From Ruminococcaceae bacterium UBA3818 (GTDB taxonomy: Bacteria; Bacillota; Clostridia; Oscillospirales; Ruminococcaceae): a stretch of DNA of 23,545 nucleotides. The translations under genes were made by a program, and so were the position numbers. Of the stretch, positions 7,924-15,186 are shown piece after piece. Every line of letters starts with the position of its first letter. The first letter of the stretch is position 1. The notes under the pieces are model-generated. The model was given only the letters and a program-made list of their open reading frames with translations, was not told where the DNA came from and ran no database searches. Where the stretch lies: the NCBI GenBank assembly GCA_002369315.1, contig DFDW01000035.1, positions 1 through 23,545 on the forward strand, given 5' to 3'.

Positions 7924-7952
7924 AGTATACCGAAAGCTGACAGCCCTGTCAA
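7924..7952 (-). promoter_or_regulatory. Sigma-A promoter of the pfl operon
   Basis: TTGACA (7947-7952), a 17-base spacer and TATACT (7924-7929) on the minus strand. Transcription would begin near 7917, just before the ZTP aptamer. A CCAATTGG palindrome (7954-7961) abuts the -35 box and could be a factor site. I see no convincing terminator for the upstream small membrane gene, so read-through into this leader is possible. Confidence 0.85.
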
Positions 7953-8030
7953 GCCAATTGGTCTTATTTGGGAAATCCAACCAATATTTTTACACAGAAA
8001 TCAAAGGAATGCAACGATTCCACCAAGCGG

Positions 8031-8387
8031 TTAAAAACGGAGCGGCCCAATCGCCAGATAATTCCATTCCTGCCAAAAATAAAGCACGACCAATGCTTCA
8101 ATCCCAACGCTGATTGCCAAATCAACATAGTCTTTCCGCTTGATTGCCCATCCAAAAAGGAAAAGCGGAATCAAAATTCCGATAATTCCCATCTTTTTCC
8201 CAAAATCCAGCAGAGGATTCATAATGTAAAGATTGTAGGCATGGAACAGTCCGGAAAAGAACTTGCCCATATCGTTATCCCCCATCAGCCACCCCAGGGC
8301 AAACATAATGAGCGGAAGCACAATGTAGATATAGGTCATCCACTGCCAGCTTTTTTTCAAATCAAAAATGCTTTTTTTCTGTTCCAT
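8031..8387 (-). CDS. Small membrane protein of unknown function, downstream of apbE
   Basis: 118 residues with three hydrophobic helices (about 18-36, 65-84 and 89-106), a basic/aromatic N-terminus (MEQKKSIFDLKKSWQW) and a KRKD turn between helices 2 and 3. I do not recognise the family. ATG follows AGGAGG, which begins directly at the apbE stop codon, leaving only nine bases between the genes; co-expression with apbE is almost certain. The context suggests a role beside a flavin-modified membrane or surface redox system, for example as a partner membrane subunit, but nothing in the protein itself, such as haem or Cys motifs, proves electron transfer. Confidence 0.8.
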   Translation of the reverse strand: MEQKKSIFDLKKSWQWMTYIYIVLPLIMFALGWLMGDNDMGKFFSGLFHAYNLYIMNPLLDFGKKMGIIGILIPLFLFGWAIKRKDYVDLAISVGIEALVVLYFWQEWNYLAIGPLRF

Positions 8388-8396
8388 CGTTTCCTC

Positions 8397-9500
8397 CTAA
8401 TTCAATGCGGCGCCGCCGTAATTTTTTGAATAGGCCAAATACCCGTCGGTATAAACGACCGTATCATCCTGTAAAACCCACAAAACCTGCGCGCCGGATT
8501 TCTGCGCCGCTTTTTTCGATTCTTCCAGCGGCAGTGTAAACAACCACGTGGAAAGCAAATCCGCTTCTCCCGAATTTTCAGTGATTACCGTTACGGACTG
8601 ATAATAATCCGCAGGATAAAGAGTATCCGGGTCAATAATGTGGTGGATCTTCTTCCCATCCACAAGATAATAGCGCTGATAGTCACCGCTGGTCACAACT
8701 GACAAATCATTCAAATACACAAAATCAACCGGCTCCGCATTGGGGTCTTCCGCTGTGTCCGGGTTCATAATGCTGATGCTCCAATGGGAACGCTCCGGGT
8801 CTTGCGGCGCAGAAAAAGTTCTGACATTTCCGCCGCCGCTGATGCTGAATGAGGTAAACCCCATATCAAACAGTTCTTTCCCGACCTTTTCCGTGGTGTA
8901 GCCTTTGGCCAATGCGCCGACATCCAGCGACATGCCTTTTTCTGTTAAAAAAACGGTCTGTTCTTTTTCGTTCAGCCGGACGTTCTGCAAATCCGTCAGC
9001 AAATTTGCCTGTTCCAATTTCTCCCGGGGCGGCAGCTCCCCTGCGGCGGCATTTTCATACCGTTCCCGGTAATCGTGCCAAATCTCCAATACCGGTCCTA
9101 ACGCGATATTGACCTGCCCATCGCTTTTTTCACACCATTGCATGCAATACTGCAAAAACCCGAACAGGTCCTCCGACACTTTGACCGGAGCAATCCCCGC
9201 GTTATCGTTAATCGTTTTGATGTTTGCCATACCGTCATAAGATTCATACCGGTCAAATAATTGATGGAAATACCGAAAACGCTCCTGGGTATATTGGAGA
9301 TATCGGTCAAAATCCCGTTCTTTTTGAACATACCCCACGATCGTCACGACCGTATCAAACGTCCCGTAAAACTCTCCCCGGTATCGCGTATATTTTTGCG
9401 AGCTGCAGCCCGGGAAGAAAACAAGAAGCAAACAGAAAAAAACGCAAAAAATCTTTTTTTTCATATTCTGATTCCAATTCTGTTTTGATAAAATATCCAT
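8397..9500 (-). CDS. apbE: FAD:protein FMN transferase (ApbE), lipoprotein
   Basis: 367 residues. ApbE moves FMN from FAD onto Thr or Ser of target proteins outside the membrane, using Mg2+. Family motifs are visible in order: RGEFYGTFDTVVTIVGY, then SLDVGALAKGYTTEKV (flavin/metal site), SISGGGNVRTF, TSGDYQRYY and KIHHIIDPDT. The N-terminus has a basic stretch, a hydrophobic core and a lipobox ending at Cys32 (FFPGC), so it should be lipid-anchored on the outer face of the cell membrane. Two starts are possible: ATG at 9500 (used here, with a distant AGGA) or ATG at 9464, which begins MKKKIFCVF and gives a more standard signal peptide but has no clear ribosome site. It is divergent from a lipoprotein gene whose product may be its substrate. 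Confidence 0.94.
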   Translation of the reverse strand: MDILSKQNWNQNMKKKIFCVFFCLLLVFFPGCSSQKYTRYRGEFYGTFDTVVTIVGYVQKERDFDRYLQYTQERFRYFHQLFDRYESYDGMANIKTINDNAGIAPVKVSEDLFGFLQYCMQWCEKSDGQVNIALGPVLEIWHDYRERYENAAAGELPPREKLEQANLLTDLQNVRLNEKEQTVFLTEKGMSLDVGALAKGYTTEKVGKELFDMGFTSFSISGGGNVRTFSAPQDPERSHWSISIMNPDTAEDPNAEPVDFVYLNDLSVVTSGDYQRYYLVDGKKIHHIIDPDTLYPADYYQSVTVITENSGEADLLSTWLFTLPLEESKKAAQKSGAQVLWVLQDDTVVYTDGYLAYSKNYGGAALN

Positions 9501-9572
9501 AAAAATGGACTTTTTCCTATTCCATTGAAAAAGGGGAATCCGTTTCTGTCCAAACGCCCTTTATTCCTCTCC

Positions 9573-9600
9573 ATTATAGCAAAAAAAGAGGGAGATGCAA
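9573..9600 (-). promoter_or_regulatory. Sigma-A promoter of apbE
   Basis: TTGCAT (9595-9600), a 16-base spacer and TATAAT (9573-9578) on the minus strand. It is back to back with the lipoprotein promoter, the two -35 boxes being only about 25 bases apart, so one regulator could control both. Confidence 0.8.
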
Positions 9601-9625
9601 GCCGATTCTTATGTAAAAAATCGTC

Positions 9626-9654
9626 TTGAATTTTGTGATGGCTTCGTGTATAAT
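9626..9654 (+). promoter_or_regulatory. Sigma-A promoter of the lipoprotein gene
   Basis: TTGAAT (9626-9631), 17 bases, TATAAT (9649-9654). The start site should be near 9661, giving a leader of about 95 bases. Confidence 0.87.
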
Positions 9655-9675
9655 AAAGCACGTAGCATTTTGGGT

Positions 9676-9712
9676 TTATAGTTGTGCATAAATTCCGGAA
9701 CGCTAACTATAA
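9676..9712 (+). other. 5' leader hairpin of the lipoprotein mRNA
   Basis: TTATAGTT (9676-9683) pairs with AACTATAA (9705-9712), enclosing TTCCGGAA. It lies close to the predicted 5' end and has no U-run after it, so it looks more like an mRNA-stabilising hairpin than a terminator. Confidence 0.5.
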
Positions 9713-9755
9713 GAAGACACTTGTTATTTTGTGACAAGAAACTGGAGGTCTACAA

Positions 9756-10280
9756 ATGAAAAAGATCATTGCTTTAACTCTGGCTCTGCTGATGCTGGCT
9801 GGCTGTGGCGCTACCACCGTAAAAACCGGTCTGGGTGCTATCACCACTGGTTCTGCTTCCGATGCTTCTGACGATGCAGACGGCAAATTCCAGGCAAACG
9901 TAACCATCTGTGCTGCTACTTTTGACGCCAACGGCAAAATCCTGGGCGTTTCTTTCGACGCAATCCAGCCGAAAGTTACTTACGGCACCGATGGTAAAGT
10001 TATTACCGTTAGCGAACAGCAGAAAACCAAAAAAGAGCTGGGCGACGAGTATGGTATGAGATCTTTCTCTAACATCGGCAAAGAAGTTGGCGAGCAGATG
10101 GTCGCTCTGGAAGATTACCTGAAAGGTAAAACCGCTGCGGATGCTATCGCTACTCCTACCAAAGAGAGAGACGAAAACCATCCTCGTGTACCGGATGTTG
10201 CTGATCTGGAAAGCAGCTGCACCATCAACATCGGCGATTTCCTGGATGCTCTGCAGAAAGCTTACGACAACGCTAGATAA
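9756..10280 (+). CDS. Secreted lipoprotein with FMN-binding-like repeat, possible ApbE substrate
   Basis: 174 residues. A signal peptide (MKKIIALTLALLMLAGC) ends in a lipobox at Cys17, so the protein should be anchored outside the cell. A Ser/Thr/Asp-rich linker leads to a domain (ANVTICAATFDANGKILGVS and TYGTDGKVITV) resembling FMN-binding-domain lipoproteins of Clostridia. Near the C-terminus, residues 150-156 read DLESSCT, which lines up with the ApbE modification motif D-x-x-S-G-A-T, placing Thr156 where FMN would be attached. The Gly and Ala are replaced, so modification is uncertain. Codon choice is unusually uniform (GCT, CTG, GGC, GAC, AAA) and the promoter and GGAGGT site are strong, suggesting an abundant protein. 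It is divergent from apbE and ends at its own terminator. Confidence 0.85.
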   Translation: MKKIIALTLALLMLAGCGATTVKTGLGAITTGSASDASDDADGKFQANVTICAATFDANGKILGVSFDAIQPKVTYGTDGKVITVSEQQKTKKELGDEYGMRSFSNIGKEVGEQMVALEDYLKGKTAADAIATPTKERDENHPRVPDVADLESSCTINIGDFLDALQKAYDNAR

Positions 10281-10332
10281 TCTTTCTGACAGGACTTTCT
10301 TTTGGGGCACAACCACTCATTTTGAGTGCGCG

Positions 10333-10366
10333 CAGGACCGGTCTTTTGGCCGGTCCTGTTTTTTTC
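10333..10366 (+). terminator. Intrinsic terminator of the lipoprotein gene
   Basis: CAGGACCGG (10333-10341) and CCGGTCCTG (10350-10358) form a 9-bp GC-rich stem followed by a run of seven T. A small CACTCA-TTT-TGAGTG hairpin lies just upstream (10314-10328). Confidence 0.92.
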
Positions 10367-10513
10367 TGTGTCTTTTTCTCCTTTGTTTCGAGAGATTTTA
10401 ATCAACCAAGCAATCGCCATACGCTTTGGGTGAGTATAAAAAGCTAGCAAAAACCCTGACGAATTTCGTGGTGAAACCACCTATGAAAAACTGCAAATCC
10501 ACTTCCCTTTCCC
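10367..10513. other. Intergenic stretch without a gene
   Basis: Lies between the lipoprotein terminator and the oad terminator. I see no coding region or promoter here, only a short GTGGT-GAA-ACCAC hairpin (10468-10480) and a nearby CGAATTTCG palindrome. Confidence 0.5.
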
Positions 10514-10552
10514 ATGAAAAAGGCGCTGTGCGATCAATCGCACAGCGCCTTT
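10514..10552 (-). terminator. Intrinsic terminator of the oad operon
   Basis: A long perfect inverted repeat: AAAGGCGCTGTGCGAT (10519-10534) and its complement (10537-10552). On the minus strand the stem ends in five T. It lies about 55 bases past the oadA stop. The plus-strand side has only a broken T run. Confidence 0.88.
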
Positions 10553-10607
10553 CATTTGTATCTACGTTAAGACCTTCTACGAGATGATATCATGCAGATG
10601 ATTCAGC

Positions 10608-12032
10608 TTATTTGGAGAGATCTTCAACATACAGAACGCGTTCTCCAGCCTCATTGGTCGCTGCCGCTTTGGGCTGCGGATTTTTTGCCGCCTCACGGGC
10701 TTCAAAGAATTTCATCGCAACCTGTGGGAACAAGGCATAGCTCAGAACGTCTTCCTCTTTTTCTATGTGATCTTTGATCTCTTCCCGGTATTTTTCCAGC
10801 TCGGGCTCCAACAAATCAGCGGGACGGCAGGTAATAACCTCCTCATCACCGATGGCTTTTTTCCGAACTTCTTCGTTAACAGGAGCCGGAAGTGCGCCGT
10901 ATTCGCCGCGCAGCAGTCCTTTGGACTCTTTGGGGAACATTTTATACCGCTCACCGGAAACAACATTCAAAACTGCCTGAGAGCCAACGATCTGGCTGGT
11001 CGGCGTAACAAGAGGCGGATAGCCGAAATCTTTTCTGACTCTCGGGATCTCTGCCAGAACGTCATAATACTTATCTTCCGCATTTGCCTGTTTTAACTGG
11101 GAAATCAGGTTGGACAACATGCCGCCGGGAACCTGATACAAAAGCGTATTGGTATCTACATTGAGGACTTTCGGGTCCAGAATGCCGTCCGCTTTCAGTT
11201 TGTTCGCTACTTTGCGGAAGTGGGCAGCCGCTTTGCTCAGCTGTTCCAGATCCAGCCCGGTATCTCTCTCCGTTCCCTTCAAGGTAGCAACCAGCGATTC
11301 AGTCGCAGGCTGGGCAGTACCGTTTGCCAAAGGAGACAGCGCGCAGTCAACAATATCCACACCCGCAGTCGCCGCCATCAGGTTGGTCATATCGCCGGTA
11401 CCGGTGGTGTTGTGCGTATGCAGGTGAATCGGAACATCGATATTCGCTTTCAGCTTTTTCACCAGCGAATACGCATCATAAGGCAACAGCAAGTTCGCCA
11501 TGTCCTTAATGCAGATTACATCCGCACCCATTTCCTGCAGCTGTACCGCAAGCTTAACGAAATAATCCTCATTGTGAACCGGACTTACCGTGTAGCTGAT
11601 TGCCGCTTCGCAAATGCCGCCGTATTCTTTGGTATATTTCATGGCAGCAGCCATATTCCGCGGGTCGTTCAACGCGTCAAAAATACGGACGACATCAATA
11701 CCGTTTTCGATGGATTTTTTGCAGAATTCCTCTACAACATCATCGGCATAGTGTTTATATCCCAAAATATTCTGGCCGCGCAGCAGCATCTGCAGCTTTG
11801 TTTTCGGCATTGCTTTACGCAGTGCGCGCAGACGCTCCCAGGGGTCTTCGTTCAAAAAACGCATACATGCGTCAAAAGTTGCTCCGCCCCAGCACTCCAG
11901 GGACCAATACCCCATATTGTCCAACAGTTCGCATGCGGGGAGCATGTCCTCCAAACGCATACGGGTTGCAGCTTGGGACTGATGGGCGTCACGCAAAATG
12001 GTATCTGTAATTTTCAGCGGATTCATCGCCAT
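10608..12032 (-). CDS. oadA: Oxaloacetate decarboxylase alpha-type carboxyltransferase subunit
   Basis: 474 residues. It has the carboxyltransferase TIM-barrel of the OadA/PycB family: TDTILRDAHQSQAATRMR at residues 8-26, LRGQNILGYKHY, VVRIFDALND, DVICIKDMANLL (with the carbamylated-type Lys) and the metal-binding HLHTHNTTG. The chain ends soon after the helical PYC-OADA region and lacks its own biotinyl domain, which is supplied by the separate carrier gene in the same operon. The enzyme moves carboxyl from oxaloacetate (or a related acid) to biotin on the cytoplasmic face; OadB then releases CO2 and pumps Na+. ATG at 12032 follows AAGGAGGG, which overlaps the oadB stop. Oxaloacetate is the likeliest substrate, but the sequence alone does not exclude another 2-oxo acid. 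Confidence 0.92.
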   Translation of the reverse strand: MAMNPLKITDTILRDAHQSQAATRMRLEDMLPACELLDNMGYWSLECWGGATFDACMRFLNEDPWERLRALRKAMPKTKLQMLLRGQNILGYKHYADDVVEEFCKKSIENGIDVVRIFDALNDPRNMAAAMKYTKEYGGICEAAISYTVSPVHNEDYFVKLAVQLQEMGADVICIKDMANLLLPYDAYSLVKKLKANIDVPIHLHTHNTTGTGDMTNLMAATAGVDIVDCALSPLANGTAQPATESLVATLKGTERDTGLDLEQLSKAAAHFRKVANKLKADGILDPKVLNVDTNTLLYQVPGGMLSNLISQLKQANAEDKYYDVLAEIPRVRKDFGYPPLVTPTSQIVGSQAVLNVVSGERYKMFPKESKGLLRGEYGALPAPVNEEVRKKAIGDEEVITCRPADLLEPELEKYREEIKDHIEKEEDVLSYALFPQVAMKFFEAREAAKNPQPKAAATNEAGERVLYVEDLSK

Positions 12033-12044
12033 ACTATTCCCTCC

Positions 12045-13217
12045 TTATTTCGCACCGAACAGCGCCATGAAGACACCGGCAGCAATGGCAGAACCAATTA
12101 CACCGGCAACGTTAGGTCCCATAGCGTGCATCAGCAGGAAGTTGCCGGGTTTCGCTTTCTGGCCTTCTACGTTGGAAACACGGGCGGCCATCGGAACGGC
12201 GGAAACGCCGGCAGAACCGATCAGAGGATTGATCTTCTCTTTTACAAACAGATTCATGAATTTTGCAAGCAAAACGCCGCCGGCGCTTCCCACGCCAAAC
12301 GCAACAATACCCATTGCCAGAATCGCCAGCGTTTTCACGTTGAGGAAGTTTTCAGCAGTGGCGGTGGCGCCAACCGAAATACCCAGTAAAACGGTTACAA
12401 TGTTCATCAGCTCGTTTTGTACCGTCTTGCTCAAACGTTCTACTACGCCACACTCGCGCATCAAGTTACCGAACATCAGGCAGCCGATCAAGGCAGCGGC
12501 GGAAGGTACCAGCAACGCCACAAAAGCGGTTACGATAATCGGGAAAATAATCTTCTCGATTTTTTTCACCGGCCGCAGCTGTTTCATTTCGATTTCGCGT
12601 TCTTTTTTCGTTGTCAAGGCGCGCATGATCGGCGGCTGGATGACAGGTACCAGAGCCATATACGAGTACGCCGCAACTGCGATCGGGCCCAGCAGAGCCG
12701 GAGCCAAACGGGACGCTACATAAATTGCAGTAGGGCCATCGGCTCCACCAATGATACCAACCGCTGCCGCTTCTTCCGGCAAAAATCCAAGATACCGCAT
12801 GCCAATAAAGGTAATGAAGATACCCAGCTGCGCAGCCGCGCCCAGCAGCAGGCTCTTGGGGTTGGCAATCAGCGGACCGAAATCGGTCATGGCTCCAACG
12901 CCGATGAAAATCAAGCAGGGATAAATGCCCAGTTTAACGCCTAAGTACAAAATATCGATCAAACCCGTATTGCCCGCGGCGAATTGAGCCCAATCCACAT
13001 GTCCGCCGACGAAAAACTCCGCATGATACATACCGGCGCCAGGCAGATTGGTCAGCAGCATACCGAAAGCAATCGGCAAAAGCAATAACGGTTCAAAACC
13101 TTTTTTAATTGCCAAATACATCAACACGCAGGCGATCGCCATCATGATCAGCACTTTGGGATCTGATCCAAGAAGGTAAAAGCCGCTTTGACTGAAAAAG
13201 TCCAGAATTGCATCCAC
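12045..13217 (-). CDS. oadB: Na+-translocating decarboxylase beta subunit
   Basis: 390 residues and many transmembrane helices, in line with the OadB/GcdB/MmdB family. The conserved GGADGPTAIY segment contains the Asp needed for Na+ transport, and GKP-type and GNLMRECGV segments common to the family are present. It decarboxylates carboxybiotin and couples this to Na+ export across the cell membrane. The start is GTG at 13217, with GGAG 11 bases upstream; no in-frame ATG is closer. It lies between the biotin carrier and oadA, 12 bases ahead of oadA. The beta subunit is shared in type by oxaloacetate, glutaconyl-CoA and methylmalonyl-CoA decarboxylases; the OadA-type partner identifies this one. 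Confidence 0.94.
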   Translation of the reverse strand: MDAILDFFSQSGFYLLGSDPKVLIMMAIACVLMYLAIKKGFEPLLLLPIAFGMLLTNLPGAGMYHAEFFVGGHVDWAQFAAGNTGLIDILYLGVKLGIYPCLIFIGVGAMTDFGPLIANPKSLLLGAAAQLGIFITFIGMRYLGFLPEEAAAVGIIGGADGPTAIYVASRLAPALLGPIAVAAYSYMALVPVIQPPIMRALTTKKEREIEMKQLRPVKKIEKIIFPIIVTAFVALLVPSAAALIGCLMFGNLMRECGVVERLSKTVQNELMNIVTVLLGISVGATATAENFLNVKTLAILAMGIVAFGVGSAGGVLLAKFMNLFVKEKINPLIGSAGVSAVPMAARVSNVEGQKAKPGNFLLMHAMGPNVAGVIGSAIAAGVFMALFGAK

Positions 13218-13251
13218 GTGTTTTCACACTCCTTTCAAAAATTAAAGAGAA

Positions 13252-13611
13252 TTAACCAATGGTTACAAGGAGCGCGCCACTTTCAACGGTAGAGCCCTTC
13301 TGAACATTTACTGCAGTAACGGTACCGTCTTTCGGAGCCATAATTTCGTTTTCCATCTTCATCGCTTCCAGAATCAGCAATACCTGACCTTTTTTGACAG
13401 TATCGCCAACTTTGACATTGATGTTCAAAATGTTGCCGGGCATCGGGCTAACGACCTGCTCGCTTCCGGCAGAAGCAGCAGGAGCGGCGGCGGGAGCCGG
13501 AGCAGCCTGAGGTGCAGGAGCAGCAGGTTTGGAGGCTTCTGCGCCGGTTACTTCTTCCAAAGTGATTTCATAATCGGTTCCATTTACATTTACACGATAT
13601 TTTTTCATCAT
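13252..13611 (-). CDS. Biotin carrier subunit of the decarboxylase
   Basis: 119 residues in three parts: a short beta-rich head (KKYRVNVNGTDYEITLEEV), an Ala/Pro linker (residues about 28-50), and a biotinyl domain with the EAMKMEN motif, in which Lys85 is the biotin attachment site. It carries the carboxyl group between the OadA active site and the OadB membrane channel, as the detached equivalent of the C-terminal domain of larger OadA proteins; gcdC and mmdC are the matching subunits in sister enzymes. The ATG at 13611 follows GAGG at good spacing. A second ATG comes immediately after, so the start could be one codon later. Confidence 0.93.
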   Translation of the reverse strand: MMKKYRVNVNGTDYEITLEEVTGAEASKPAAPAPQAAPAPAAAPAASAGSEQVVSPMPGNILNINVKVGDTVKKGQVLLILEAMKMENEIMAPKDGTVTAVNVQKGSTVESGALLVTIG

Positions 13612-13637
13612 CCATGACCTCTTCTCTGAATTTAATG

Positions 13638-13913
13638 TTAGATTTTTTTTACGGAAAGAATGCGGATCTTAGAAACCTCTGTTCCCATCTCTTCTGCAAT
13701 CGCGGCGGCGACAGCGGCAATAAACTCTTGCCGGTTGGGAATAGACGCTTCAGCCGGAGCGGCGGCAGCGGTAGCCAATGCGGCTTTTGGCTGCGTTGGA
13801 TTTTTACCAAATTTAGAACAAATAGCGCTCATTAATTTGCAAAGAACGATGATGCAAATCAAGCCAACAAAGACAGTACCAAGACCCAAACCTAAAACAA
13901 AAAGATTTGACAT
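13638..13913 (-). CDS. oadG: Na+-pumping decarboxylase gamma-type subunit
   Basis: 91 residues with a single N-terminal membrane helix (LFVLGLGLGTVFVGLICIIVL), an Ala/Pro linker and a C-terminal segment (RQEFIAAVAAAIAEEMG) of the OadG family. Gamma subunits hold the carboxyltransferase to the membrane beta subunit and help assemble the complex. ATG follows AAAGGAGGT. It is the first gene of the operon, ahead of the biotin carrier by 26 bases. The C-terminal AAVAAAIAEE helix resembles the short OadG forms of Clostridia. Confidence 0.9.
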   Translation of the reverse strand: MSNLFVLGLGLGTVFVGLICIIVLCKLMSAICSKFGKNPTQPKAALATAAAAPAEASIPNRQEFIAAVAAAIAEEMGTEVSKIRILSVKKI

Positions 13914-13948
13914 TTTTTGTACCTCCTTTCCTCCACTATTGTTTCTTT

Positions 13949-13976
13949 AAAATATTTAATCTTTTCATTTTGTCAA
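13949..13976 (-). promoter_or_regulatory. Probable promoter of the oad operon
   Basis: TTGACA (13971-13976) with TATTTT (13949-13954) at 16 bases. The -35 is perfect and the -10 is poor, in an AT-rich setting, which fits a promoter that needs an activator or is only moderately active. Confidence 0.55.
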
Positions 13977-14096
13977 CGAAAAGGATCAAACCGAACCGAA
14001 AAAAGACTGAAAAAAGAAATATTTTTGCAAAAAAATATGAGATTTCGTCGAAATTTGTTAATTCTTAAAAAATATCCAAATCAAAGTTATTGTATC

Positions 14097-14147
14097 ATAT
14101 TTTTAAAAATATTACAATCTCTTTTTTCACTGTAAAAGAGATTGTAA
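14097..14147. repeat. Two adjoining inverted repeats upstream of the oad promoter
   Basis: ATATTTTT-AAAAATAT (14097-14112) is a perfect 16-base palindrome. It abuts a second perfect inverted repeat, TTACAATCTCTTTT (14112-14125) with AAAAGAGATTGTAA (14134-14147), over an 8-base loop. They lie between the secF terminator and the oad promoter. They may be a regulator site or a back-up terminator for secDF (T-rich downstream on the minus strand); I cannot decide. Confidence 0.6.
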
Positions 14148-14211
14148 CGCTAAAAATTCTTAGCAGATGCGTTCTGGGGATCAAAGAAAAAGAATTTCCC
14201 CACTTTTTTAC

Positions 14212-14248
14212 ACAACAAAAAGTCTCCAGGCTTTGCCCGGAGACTTTT
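14212..14248 (-). terminator. Intrinsic terminator of secDF
   Basis: AAAAGTCTCC (14218-14227) pairs with GGAGACTTTT (14239-14248), with further GGC/GCC pairs inside. On the minus strand the stem is followed by TTTTTGTTG. It lies directly after the secF stop. Confidence 0.88.
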
Positions 14249-14265
14249 GAAAACAGAAAACAGGA

Positions 14266-15186
14266 TTACGCTTTTTTCGCTCGGGAGGCGCTTCTCTCTT
14301 TCCAGGATACCCATAATTCGGGAGCCAGGCAAAGCGAGGAAAACAAGCCAGCGAGCATACCGATAATCATGGGAAGCGCGAAAGAAAGAATCGAGTCCAG
14401 CTGATAGACGATTGCCACAACACAAACGGTTACCAACGCAATCATAGTCGTAACCGTAGTCATTACGCTGCGCTTTAAGGTCTGGTTAATGCTGACATTC
14501 ACCAATTCTCCCAAAGGCGTAGAACCGCCCAAAATCCGTTTGTTTTCCCGCACACGGTCGTAAATAACAATGGTGTTATTAATCGAATAACCCAAAATCG
14601 TCAGCGCCGCCGCGATAAAATTATCATTCAACGGTATGCGCAGGAACAAAAACGCAGCAAATACCCAAATCATGTCGTGTACCAGCGCAACTACGCACAT
14701 GGCGCCGGCAGACCATCCGCCGATTTTACGGAAACGAAACGCAATATAAACAACCATCAAGAGAGAAGCAAACGCTACCGCTACCAGGCACTTGGCAAAG
14801 AATTCTTTACCCATGGTCGGGTCAACGTTATCTGTCTCTTCAATTTTGATGTTGTTGTCGGGGAAACGCTCCTCCATTGCCTGCGTCAAGCTTTCATGCA
14901 TTTCGGTTGTCAGGCTTTCAGACCCCGCCACCGTGATCACTACAGAATGGATACCGCTGGCCACATCCTGGGATTCTTGTACATTCACGCTGCCGATGAC
15001 ACTCTCAGCAACCTCTTCTACTTCGGAAACAGAAAGATCTCCGCTGTAAGAATAGGTAATCATGGAACCGCCTTTGAACTGAATGTCCATCGGCACACCC
15101 AGAACAACAGCTGTTCCAAAAATAATAACCATGCAAACCACGGCAATGATATAGAACCATTTCCGTTTTTCAACAAAATTAATCAT
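14266..15186 (-). CDS. secF: Protein translocase subunit SecF
   Basis: 306 residues. One N-terminal helix, an external domain (about residues 35-130), then five helices carrying the SecF signatures: SAGAMCVVALVHDMIWVFA, the ILGYSINNTIVIYDRVREN segment and TSxTT-like SVMTTVTTMIALV. With SecD it forms a proton- or Na+-driven complex that helps complete export through SecYEG and draws proteins out on the outer face. The start ATG overlaps the secD stop by one base (TAATG), so translation is coupled. The basic tail (KERSASRAKKA) is normal for the family. Confidence 0.96.
   Translation of the reverse strand: MINFVEKRKWFYIIAVVCMVIIFGTAVVLGVPMDIQFKGGSMITYSYSGDLSVSEVEEVAESVIGSVNVQESQDVASGIHSVVITVAGSESLTTEMHESLTQAMEERFPDNNIKIEETDNVDPTMGKEFFAKCLVAVAFASLLMVVYIAFRFRKIGGWSAGAMCVVALVHDMIWVFAAFLFLRIPLNDNFIAAALTILGYSINNTIVIYDRVRENKRILGGSTPLGELVNVSINQTLKRSVMTTVTTMIALVTVCVVAIVYQLDSILSFALPMIIGMLAGLFSSLCLAPELWVSWKERSASRAKKA

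Noticed and set aside
11220..12389. A 389-codon plus-strand open frame
   Set aside because: Antisense to oadA and oadB, with no family likeness or ribosome site.
14041..14147. A BirA (biotin repressor) operator upstream of the biotin-dependent oad operon
   Set aside because: The repeats do not match the GTTAAC-type half sites with their long spacer; only a stray TTGTTAA is present.
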